Virus record (IMG/VR): IMGVR_UViG_3300025264_000130
Location: 1 to 22,313 of that record
DNA from: a virus
DNA: 22,313 nt
Reading direction: 5' to 3' (one strand)
The number at the start of each line of letters is the position of its first letter. Positions within the stretch are counted from its first letter, which is position 1. Below the pieces are notes generated by a model. The model saw only the letters and a list, made by a program, of their open reading frames with translations, did not search any database and was not told where the DNA came from. The translations under genes and the position numbers were made by a program. Positions 1 through 5,413 of the stretch are shown piece after piece.

Positions 1-25
1 CTAATTTACTTTTTGGCTTTTTCAT
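1..25 (-). CDS. N-terminal fragment of a small Lys-rich protein
   Basis: Only the first eight codons are inside the window, reading MKKPKSKL. The ATG overlaps the TGA stop of the preceding gene (ATGA), and a strong GGAGGAGAA Shine-Dalgarno sequence lies about eight bases upstream, encoded by the Gly-Gly-Glu-Glu codons of that gene. These two signals are the whole case for a real start. The product cannot be identified from eight residues. Confidence 0.55.
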
Positions 26-237
26 TGTGGTTCTTCTCCTCCGCAAATATATCCTATAACTTTTTTACCTTTGTAAGTGTGGTAATAATGATTAGACATA
101 AATGTCTTTTTCTTTTTTTCCACAGCTGTTATATTTGTCTTAAACCAAGAGCTACAACTTGTAAAGATTTCAAAACTATCTTGCTTTATTTCACCACCAA
201 AGGTGAGGTATAGCAAGGTTATCATTATAGGTTTCAT
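22..237 (-). CDS. Small Cys-containing protein, possibly exported, unknown function
   Basis: A 71-residue protein starting MKPIMITLLYLTFGG. The short basic and hydrophobic N-terminus could be a weak signal peptide or membrane segment, but no clear cleavage site is visible. Two cysteines (CSSWF near residue 33 and YICGG near the C-terminus) flank a Lys-rich loop. The start was chosen at 237 because its ATG overlaps the TAA of the upstream 47-residue gene and an AGGA lies five bases before it, inside that gene's last codons. A longer reading would need a TTG at 267 without a ribosome binding site. I recall similar short Cys-containing proteins in marine podoviruses but know no function. Confidence 0.65.
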   Translation of the reverse strand: MKPIMITLLYLTFGGEIKQDSFEIFTSCSSWFKTNITAVEKKKKTFMSNHYYHTYKGKKVIGYICGGEEPQ

Positions 238-380
238 TAATGTCCTTGTGAGTTGTAGGCTTTCCAAGTACGTTTCTTATGCTTGTTCATAGATGACATC
301 TTTGGTCGTCTACCAATGCTAGTATTTTTTGGTATTCTTTCGTGCTTTGGTTTTTGTAGATCGAACTTTACTCTTGCCAT
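237..380 (-). CDS. Conserved 47-residue basic phage protein
   Basis: A short gene of 47 codons encoding a strongly basic protein beginning MARVKFDLQKPKHERIPKN, with an IGRRPKMSSMNKHKKRTW segment in its second half. It lies between the 79-residue gene and the 71-residue gene, and its TAA overlaps the next ATG (TAATG). An AGGT lies about six bases before its ATG. I recall closely similar proteins, with the IPKNTSIGRRPK and SSMNK patterns, as conserved hypotheticals in SAR11 podoviruses and some cyanophages. The charge suggests nucleic-acid or protein binding, but no function is established. Confidence 0.75.
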   Translation of the reverse strand: MARVKFDLQKPKHERIPKNTSIGRRPKMSSMNKHKKRTWKAYNSQGH

Positions 381-407
381 ACTTACCTGTTTGTTGTGAT
401 AGTAAAC

Positions 408-647
408 TTACTTTAGAACTGTATTGTTGGACATAAGATGTTGATATTTTTTTTCCCATATTTCTTTCTGTGTTAAACCTTTCTCATCTTTTTTTTCTTT
501 ATTCCTAGAGTCTATATCTTTTGGATGTATAACTTCAACTAAAGCATAACGATAAACATCATCAGATTTATCCCATTGAAAATGAACTAAGTGTCTTGGC
601 TCTTGATATTTATCAATTAACCTAGGATCATAATCGTTGGTTGTCAT
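408..647 (-). CDS. Small hydrophilic protein, unknown function
   Basis: A 79-residue soluble, charged protein starting MTTNDYDPRLIDKYQEPRHL. It has no membrane segment and no motif I recognise. Its C-terminal half is Lys/Glu-rich and probably helical. Its ATG overlaps the TGA of the holin-like gene (ATGA at 644-647), so it is probably translated by coupling from that gene and belongs to the same lysis-region transcript. Position next to the holin and endolysin hints at an accessory role, but nothing in the sequence proves this. Confidence 0.7.
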   Translation of the reverse strand: MTTNDYDPRLIDKYQEPRHLVHFQWDKSDDVYRYALVEVIHPKDIDSRNKEKKDEKGLTQKEIWEKKYQHLMSNNTVLK

Positions 648-1024
648 TTGCTAAAGTTTTTGATTTCACTTGCTTTGATACCATAGATAGCCGCAACGAC
701 TGATACCCAAAGTCCAACCAACCACCATGGCATTGATTGTAGTTTCTCAAAGAATAAATCCATCTTTCTTTCAATCTCTGGATCATCTGTAAATACAGAG
801 TAAGCTAACATGAAGATGGGGGTTGATAAAACAATCAGCACGAATTCATCTTTCCAGTCTCCCTTCTGATGCTCGAATACTTTACCCGAAAATTCTATCT
901 CCCCCCGTCTCATCTTCTCTGCGTGAAGAAGTTTTGCTCCTGACAGAGCTTCTTTAGTTTTTTGTTTGTCTTGATATAGTTTGGCAGCTGTCTTTACTCC
1001 CATGCCTAATAAATTTAACCACAT
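644..1024 (-). CDS. Holin-like membrane protein (GTA_holin_3TM type)
   Basis: A 126-residue protein expected to sit in the inner membrane and open it at lysis so that the endolysin reaches the cell wall. The N-terminal 55 residues are basic and helical. Two hydrophobic segments are visible, at about residues 61-78 (following a GDWKDEF motif) and 99-116 (after PWW). The WKDEF motif before the first segment is a feature I associate with the 3TM holin family first described in gene transfer agents. The gene follows the M15 peptidase by one base and overlaps the next gene by four. Size, topology and neighbours agree with a holin. A different small membrane protein cannot be excluded. Confidence 0.7.
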   Translation of the reverse strand: MWLNLLGMGVKTAAKLYQDKQKTKEALSGAKLLHAEKMRRGEIEFSGKVFEHQKGDWKDEFVLIVLSTPIFMLAYSVFTDDPEIERKMDLFFEKLQSMPWWLVGLWVSVVAAIYGIKASEIKNFSK

Positions 1025-1025
1025 A

Positions 1026-1496
1026 TTATTCTAACCATGGTTTATATTGAACTTTATTTTCTTCTCTGAAAGCTCTTAACCATTGCTGTCTATTTGTATT
1101 AACTGAATAACTACAATGAATCCAACCTGATGTTGGTTCTCCATCTCTGTAAAATTCTAATATACCTTGATCTACTTCAAGATTATTTCTAATCCATCTT
1201 GCAAGTTCTCTGTTATCTACACCTGGTATTTCAAAATCAGCTGCAGCTGCTTCATCGTCTGCTACGTGCTGACTATTAATGCTGCTACCTATTTCTAGGC
1301 ATAGCTCTGCACATCTAAAGCCACTAGATATAATCAAAGGTTTGTCAAAGTGTGAACGAATAGGTTGTAGTACATTAACAGCTAATGCTTTTAAATTTTC
1401 TATTTGTTGTGGGTTAGGATTATTGTTAATGCCTTTTCGTTCAGCAATCTGCGACTTAGTTAGCTCATCAAGAGTTATGTTAGCTGTAAGTTTCAT
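1026..1496 (-). CDS. M15-family peptidase endolysin
   Basis: A 156-residue cytoplasmic protein without a signal peptide, expected to cut peptide crosslinks in peptidoglycan at the end of infection. M15 hallmarks are visible: the SSGFR motif (Arg61), SQH with zinc-ligand candidate His77, ADF with Asp87, and a C-terminal GWIHCSY motif with His127. These match the usual His, Asp, His zinc triad of M15 D-Ala-D-Ala peptidases. The distance from His77 to Asp87 is nine residues between them, against six in the common H-x6-D pattern, with an Ala-rich AAAA run in the loop. The start overlaps the stop of the nuclease-like gene (ATGA), and the holin-like gene follows directly, forming a lysis pair. Confidence 0.85.
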   Translation of the reverse strand: MKLTANITLDELTKSQIAERKGINNNPNPQQIENLKALAVNVLQPIRSHFDKPLIISSGFRCAELCLEIGSSINSQHVADDEAAAADFEIPGVDNRELARWIRNNLEVDQGILEFYRDGEPTSGWIHCSYSVNTNRQQWLRAFREENKVQYKPWLE

Positions 1497-1813
1497 TTGT
1501 TATAATATATTTTGACTTTTAATTTTTTTTGCTCGTCTGTCAATCCTCTATTTATTAGTGTACCTGCTCTTCTTTTATAAGTATCTTTAGGAGTATACTC
1601 TGATTTTCTATAATTAGCACTCTTAACATCATAGGCTTGATACTTACCTGTGGTTATATCTAATACTACCATATCTATTGGTCCTTTACCCATAGCTGGT
1701 ACAAAGACAATTTTGTTAGGGTCTTTAGCAAATTTAGCTTGTGCAATAAGTTCATTATATAATCCTACTGACGCTGTTTGTCTGCGTTTAGCCATTCCAT
1801 TTAAAGAAGCCAA
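1493..1813 (-). CDS. PD-(D/E)XK-type nuclease-like protein
   Basis: A 106-residue basic protein. Its core, KGPIDMVVLD followed 15 residues later by AYDVKSA, fits the PD-(D/E)XK nuclease pattern: Asp47 as the first metal ligand, Asp62-x-Lys64 as the (D/E)xK pair, with Glu21 in the first helix. Small enzymes of this fold include Holliday-junction resolvases and the PDDEXK_5 group, so resolving or trimming phage DNA before packaging is plausible. The start is uncertain. A TTG at 1813 has a good AGGAG six bases upstream, while an ATG at 1795 lacks one and would drop six residues. The gene overlaps the upstream membrane protein by 26 bases and the endolysin by four. The family call rests on motifs only. 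Confidence 0.6.
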   Translation of the reverse strand: MASLNGMAKRRQTASVGLYNELIAQAKFAKDPNKIVFVPAMGKGPIDMVVLDITTGKYQAYDVKSANYRKSEYTPKDTYKRRAGTLINRGLTDEQKKLKVKIYYNK

Positions 1814-2063
1814 TCGCAGCTCCTATAAGTCCACCTACAATAATAAAAAATGATATAACCCCTTTTCCTTTATTCATATCAGAGTGTAAACTTTTTATAT
1901 CTTTACGCATTTCGTCAATCGCTTTAAATAAAGTTTTCATACGTTCTTGACATACCTTCTCATGGTAAGAGATACGAATACTATTATTTTTTTCTGCGTA
2001 TTCTCTAATCTGTTTTTTGGCACTTACAGTTGCAGACGATTTTTTTAATTTTGTTTTTGACAT
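1788..2063 (-). CDS. Tail-anchored coiled-coil membrane protein, lysis region
   Basis: A 91-residue protein with a Lys-rich N-terminus, a charged heptad-like helix at about residues 30-64 (ending DIKSLHSDM), and one C-terminal membrane segment at about 69-87 that is rich in Gly and Ile. A short KWNG tail follows. This order, soluble coiled coil then C-terminal anchor, resembles XhlA-type lysis accessory proteins rather than a classic spanin, which would have an N-terminal anchor. It overlaps the upstream 40-residue gene by 59 bases and the nuclease-like gene by 26. It has only a weak GGGA upstream, so coupling to the small upstream gene is likely. Function as a holin or holin partner is inferred from topology and place. 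Confidence 0.6.
   Translation of the reverse strand: MSKTKLKKSSATVSAKKQIREYAEKNNSIRISYHEKVCQERMKTLFKAIDEMRKDIKSLHSDMNKGKGVISFFIIVGGLIGAAIGFFKWNG
1820..1824 (-). promoter_or_regulatory. Shine-Dalgarno AGGAG favouring a TTG start
   Basis: AGGAG sits six bases upstream of the TTG at 1811-1813 and inside the Gly-Ala codons of the upstream membrane-protein gene. The alternative ATG at 1795 has no such site at a usable distance, so this element argues for a TTG start of the nuclease-like gene. Confidence 0.5.
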
Positions 2064-2127
2064 AGCTTTTTACTTTTTCCCAAACTTTTTTTATTTGTTC
2101 TACAAATATTTTTAACATATTATCCAT
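2005..2127 (-). CDS. 40-residue cationic amphipathic peptide (small gene)
   Basis: A 40-codon reading frame starting MDNMLKIFVEQIKKVWEKVK, followed by a Lys-rich stretch and a CNCKC cluster near the end. The first 30 residues form a helix with hydrophobic residues (L, I, F, V, I, V, W, V, Y, V) spaced every three to four positions and lysines on the other face. A strong AGGAG lies six bases before the ATG, the best ribosome binding site in this stretch. Its 3' part overlaps the start of the 91-residue membrane protein in another frame. It may be a real membrane-active peptide, or a leader that delivers ribosomes to the next gene. I do not recognise the family. Confidence 0.5.
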   Translation of the reverse strand: MDNMLKIFVEQIKKVWEKVKSYVKNKIKKIVCNCKCQKTD

Positions 2128-2133
2128 AATATT

Positions 2134-2138
2134 CTCCT
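2134..2138 (-). promoter_or_regulatory. Shine-Dalgarno AGGAG for the 40-residue gene
   Basis: AGGAG overlaps the TAG stop of the 70-residue gene and precedes the ATG at 2127 by six bases (AATATT). No other start codon lies at a suitable distance, so it supports translation of the small cationic peptide. Confidence 0.6.
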
Positions 2139-2349
2139 ATGATTCATCAACTTCTACGCACTCAAAGTTAATAACAATTTTATTTCTATTTACCATATCA
2201 CTATCTATACTATTATTTGTTTGTATAGATCGTAGATAACCTGCACTAGCACATTCTGACCAAGAATTAAATACAAAATTATCGTGAATGGGTGGCAAAC
2301 AATTCAAGTGTACAACAGAACATACCTTTAAAATTAACATAAACTTCAT
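2137..2349 (-). CDS. Small Cys-containing protein, probably exported, unknown function
   Basis: A 70-residue protein with a short hydrophobic N-terminus (MKFMLILKVCSVVHLNC), which could act as a signal peptide, followed by a polar part with further cysteines (WSECASAGY and NFECVEVDES). The pattern of N-terminal MK-hydrophobic stretch, Cys-Leu-Pro-Pro, a mid Cys-x3-Gly-Tyr and a C-terminal Phe-x-Cys is one I recall from small hypothetical proteins of SAR11 podoviruses. Paired cysteines would fit a periplasmic fold. It has no clear Shine-Dalgarno sequence. It lies between the receptor-binding genes and the lysis block. Function unknown. Confidence 0.65.
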   Translation of the reverse strand: MKFMLILKVCSVVHLNCLPPIHDNFVFNSWSECASAGYLRSIQTNNSIDSDMVNRNKIVINFECVEVDES

Positions 2350-2387
2350 GTTAATTTATTAACAGATAATTTTACTAATAAATATAT

Positions 2388-3380
2388 TTATCTTGCGTTG
2401 TTTGGCACACCTTTAGAATTAACAAAAGGAGATTCTGCAAACGCCATATAAAAATATGTATTTGGGTCATTAGTTAATGCACCAGCTCCCCTTAACTTAA
2501 ATCCGTTAGCAAGCCAATCTATTTCTGGATATGCTTCTTCATTATTAGCTAAATTAGCATAATTAATTCTAAAATCTGGATTATAACCTAGTCTTTTATT
2601 ATCCATAATAACCCAATCACTACTGCTAGCATCTGTTCTTTTTATCATAAGCCAAGCGGGTCGAAATCCGAGATGAACATAGGCTCCATCCGCATTATTA
2701 TTACCAATATACGTTCCCATTTTAGAGAATCCCTGAACACTTCTCCATAAAAAAGCAGTATAAGTTTCTGAACTTCCATTAACCCCATTGTCATTTCCAT
2801 AATTAATTATAGAAGATGTTGGTGCGGCATCATAAGCATTAGCTTGGCTTGATTCTGCACTATTTGAATTTAAAAATACTGCTTTTTGAGCGCCTGTTGC
2901 AGTTGTAAAAACAAACCAGTCTTGAGCGCTTTCTAAGCGTTTAGTAAAAATTAACTCAGGAACTGCTGACAATGAGTGAGATACATTTTGTGTTCCACCA
3001 TTACCTGTATAAGTAACAATATCAAACCCAGCAGTAGCCGATTCTTTCCAGTTCCACGAAACAAAAGTAATAGTATTTTCATTCATTCCATCTGAAGAAC
3101 CTAAAGTAAATCCATCACTATTAAATGATGTTAAATAACTAGAATCTGCTGACGCTAAAGCACCATTATCATTTGGAGATAAAAATCTTTCTGCTCCATT
3201 AACAGAGTTAAAAAGAAAATGATCATGTCCAGAGCTATTTCTGTTTTTTAACCAGACAACATCGGGTTGCATATTGGTATCAGTATCATCAAAAGTAATA
3301 ACATTTGTTGAGCCATTACCAGTATAAAGCTGAACTTTAAAATATGCTGATGGGTCGTCTATTGTTGTATAAGCTGCCAT
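2388..3380 (-). CDS. Tail-fibre-associated protein with three DUF7483-like repeats
   Basis: A 330-residue protein made of three related units at about residues 14-113, 117-214 and 217-317. Each starts with a Tyr-Thr/Ile-Gly-Asn motif (LYTGNGS, TYTGNGG, TYIGNNN), continues with a Pro-x-x-(hydrophobic)-x-x-Lys-Arg/Asn pattern (PDVVWLKNR, PELIFTKRL, PAWLMIKRT), and ends near an aromatic or Trp position. The C-terminal FAESPFVNSKGVPNNAR is typical of this phage repeat family, which occurs at the ends of fibre or host-recognition proteins. Its ATG follows the stop of the LamG/SPRY gene directly and in the same frame. In other phages I recall these domains as one chain. A role in receptor binding at the tail tip is inferred. 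Confidence 0.75.
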   Translation of the reverse strand: MAAYTTIDDPSAYFKVQLYTGNGSTNVITFDDTDTNMQPDVVWLKNRNSSGHDHFLFNSVNGAERFLSPNDNGALASADSSYLTSFNSDGFTLGSSDGMNENTITFVSWNWKESATAGFDIVTYTGNGGTQNVSHSLSAVPELIFTKRLESAQDWFVFTTATGAQKAVFLNSNSAESSQANAYDAAPTSSIINYGNDNGVNGSSETYTAFLWRSVQGFSKMGTYIGNNNADGAYVHLGFRPAWLMIKRTDASSSDWVIMDNKRLGYNPDFRINYANLANNEEAYPEIDWLANGFKLRGAGALTNDPNTYFYMAFAESPFVNSKGVPNNAR

Positions 3381-4805
3381 TTAACCTCCATACTCCGCTA
3401 AGTTTTTTGTGTTTAAAGAAAAATAACCCGAAGGCACACTATACTCAAAATTTCCGTATCCATCAGCATCTGCGTTACCTGATGAAATTGCAAAAGATGG
3501 AGAACCAAAATTAAATGCAAATCCAGCAGAACTAGAATATAAAGCTGTTGCAAAAAAATAATCGTAACCACTTGCTATATCATACATTGAACCTGTACCT
3601 GTTGAACCACTTTCAGGATTTCCACTATTTTGCCAAGTTCCGTTTTTTGAAAAATAAATTTTTGAATTTGTAAAATCCACAGCGATTCCAACTATATCAT
3701 TTTGTGCATAAGCATCACCCCAAGCTGATTCACTTGAACCATTACCTTTTTCTCCTGATGCTGAATATCCATATCCTCTACTTTTATTATTAAATTTATA
3801 TACACCTGTTCCATCTACTTGCGAAGTATCAACAATTCCAACCCACGCATTTGCTGAACTTCCTGTTCTTTTTGCTTCAAAATACCATTTACCTGAATTT
3901 ACTGCAAATGTAGAAAAACCTGATCGCCAAGTATTATCTCCATTAAAAACAGTTGTATTACCCTCTGAAAATGTTAAATTTTCACCACCATTAGCAATAG
4001 GATTAAATGTACAAAAATTATTCGTTGGTGTATCGGTTGCCTGATCTGTTGCGGCTATATTATTTTCAGAAAAATCTGTTCCTGCATTAACACCAACATC
4101 ATTTCCTAAATTAGAACTATCTTTAAAATCTAAATAAAAACCATTTCCGTTTGAGTTTGCAGGATTAACGTCTATTGCTGAAATATCTTTTGGTTTCCAT
4201 ATTGTTGGCGAGTCTTCATCAAACTCTCCAAAATCACTTAATGCTTGAACCGCTCCATCAACAAACATATATTCTGCCATATATCCATCATAGTGTTCAT
4301 CTCCTAAATTTTTATCAGCACCAAGTCTAAAAGGATAACTAGCATTTTGAATTTCAAAATCTGTGTTTTGTGATGGATAAGTTGCTGTTCCAAAGTCAGT
4401 AACTTGTGAACCATTTATATAAATTTTACCTCTGTTAGATGCTGTACCTTGTGTTGTATCTACTGCAATATACAGATGAAACCAAGCCGTAGGGTCACGA
4501 AATACTTGTGTAGGTATTAATTCAAATACTGTTGAGCCACTTATTCTGCCTTTAACAACTAATTTAGGTTCTTCTGTAACATAAAATGTAAAATAATTTG
4601 TACCTGTGCCAGTATCAAAGATTTTATGTGTGTCTCCACTAGCGTGCAAATCCATTTTTAACCAAACAGAAAAAGTAAATGTTCTTTGATTTCCATCTCC
4701 AGTTGGACTTTTTTGAAAATAAGGATCATCTGATTGTTCAAAACGAACAGAGTTAGTTACATCAAATCCTGTATCTTTTATGGAGTTAGTTCCAAGAACA
4801 ATCAT
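3381..4805 (-). CDS. LamG and SPRY domain protein, probable host-recognition component
   Basis: A 474-residue protein with two carbohydrate- or protein-binding beta-sandwich domains. A LamG/concanavalin-like domain spans about residues 17-190 (SVRFEQSDDPYF, FTFSVWLKMD, WFHLYIAVD, KIYINGSQVTDFG, YMAEYMFVDG). A SPRY-like domain spans about 304-437 (GKWYFEAKR, WVGIVDTS, GYGYSASGEKGN, NDIVGIAVDFTNSKIYFSKN, FAFNFG). The chain ends in GYFSLNTKNLAEYGG, a linker that in related phage proteins I recall leads straight on into DUF7483 repeats. Here one TAA intervenes. The start overlaps the preceding gene's stop, with GGAG five bases upstream. It probably decorates the fibre or binds surface glycans. 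Ligand unknown. Confidence 0.8.
   Translation of the reverse strand: MIVLGTNSIKDTGFDVTNSVRFEQSDDPYFQKSPTGDGNQRTFTFSVWLKMDLHASGDTHKIFDTGTGTNYFTFYVTEEPKLVVKGRISGSTVFELIPTQVFRDPTAWFHLYIAVDTTQGTASNRGKIYINGSQVTDFGTATYPSQNTDFEIQNASYPFRLGADKNLGDEHYDGYMAEYMFVDGAVQALSDFGEFDEDSPTIWKPKDISAIDVNPANSNGNGFYLDFKDSSNLGNDVGVNAGTDFSENNIAATDQATDTPTNNFCTFNPIANGGENLTFSEGNTTVFNGDNTWRSGFSTFAVNSGKWYFEAKRTGSSANAWVGIVDTSQVDGTGVYKFNNKSRGYGYSASGEKGNGSSESAWGDAYAQNDIVGIAVDFTNSKIYFSKNGTWQNSGNPESGSTGTGSMYDIASGYDYFFATALYSSSAGFAFNFGSPSFAISSGNADADGYGNFEYSVPSGYFSLNTKNLAEYGG
3385..3389 (-). promoter_or_regulatory. Shine-Dalgarno GGAGG at the LamG-SPRY / DUF7483 junction
   Basis: GGAGG, encoded by the final Tyr-Gly-Gly codons of the upstream gene, lies four bases (TTAA) before the ATG at 3380. 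The spacing is short but the core is strong. It supports separate initiation of the downstream protein rather than loss of a coding sequence through a nonsense mutation. Confidence 0.65.
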
Positions 4806-5410
4806 TAGCTCTCCAATCTTGGCAGCTCACCTAATGGTCTTGATTGAACACCATCTGTTTTAGTGTATTTGTATAAAGTTTCTAAAGCTGGTGTATCACT
4901 TGCATTTAATATTTGTGTTTCCATACTTGCTTGTTTAGTTCTAACTGCGTCTCTATGAGTAGAGATAGAAGATGGTATAGCAGTAGATTTTTCTGTGTTT
5001 CTAGTTATATACCAATCAGTTTTAGCAAGTTCATTAGCAACTGTTATTTTTAAATCTTTAATTAAATTATATTTTAATCCTCTTGATTTAACTTCTCCTT
5101 CTGTACCTTTGCCATCTATTTCATCTTGTGCTGTCCATAAAGTATCTGCATGAGCTTTAGCTGTTGCAGTTCCCCATGATCTTGTTACTTGATTGTCTGC
5201 AAATGTGTATGATGCATTAGTGTTAATGTACCATTTCTCATCTTTTTTATTTGTTGAATCAGTTATTACTTCATAAATACCTATGGCATTCAACTCTGAT
5301 TGAGACCATACCGAAAATATTTTAGCTGGATAGTTTACATCGCCAATCATTAAAGATTTAGGATTGTTAATTAATTTTGTTATTTGATTATTTTCTACTA
5401 ATGCGTACAT
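4805..5410 (-). CDS. Possible tail-fibre assembly or accessory protein
   Basis: A 201-residue soluble protein starting MYALVENNQITKLINNPKSL. The N-terminal segment resembles proteins encoded after phage tail fibres (a short beta-rich part with residues such as YPAKIFSVWS). The second half is helical and rich in Lys, Glu and Ala (residues about 100-200), with conserved-looking AKTDWYITRNTEKSTAIP and a Thr/Ser-rich region. Similar domains, often labelled DUF4376 or tail fibre assembly, occur directly downstream of fibre genes, which is its position here. It could be a chaperone for fibre trimerisation or a short accessory fibre. It is four bases from the fibre gene and overlaps the LamG/SPRY gene by one. 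Confidence 0.6.
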   Translation of the reverse strand: MYALVENNQITKLINNPKSLMIGDVNYPAKIFSVWSQSELNAIGIYEVITDSTNKKDEKWYINTNASYTFADNQVTRSWGTATAKAHADTLWTAQDEIDGKGTEGEVKSRGLKYNLIKDLKITVANELAKTDWYITRNTEKSTAIPSSISTHRDAVRTKQASMETQILNASDTPALETLYKYTKTDGVQSRPLGELPRLES

Positions 5411-5413
5411 ATT

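Noticed and set aside
238-267. Upstream extension of the 71-residue gene starting at a TTG
   Set aside because: It would lie wholly inside the 47-residue gene, has no Shine-Dalgarno sequence, and the ATG at 237 has AGGA five bases upstream and the usual stop/start overlap.
1788-2063. Inner-membrane spanin (Rz-like) for the 91-residue protein
   Set aside because: An Rz-type spanin has an N-terminal anchor and periplasmic coiled coil. Here the anchor is at the C-terminus, and no outer-membrane lipoprotein partner with a lipobox is seen.
2378-2391. Perfect 14-base AT palindrome ATAAATATATTTAT at the end of the DUF7483-like gene, and a 6-base-pair hairpin at 2349-2364
   Set aside because: Both are made almost only of A and T in a very AT-rich genome, with short or no loops and no U-tract, so chance is the simplest explanation.
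3381-3383. Stop-codon recoding in this phage as explanation of the in-frame TAA
   Set aside because: TAA, TAG and TGA all end other well-supported genes in the window, so no stop codon is generally recoded.
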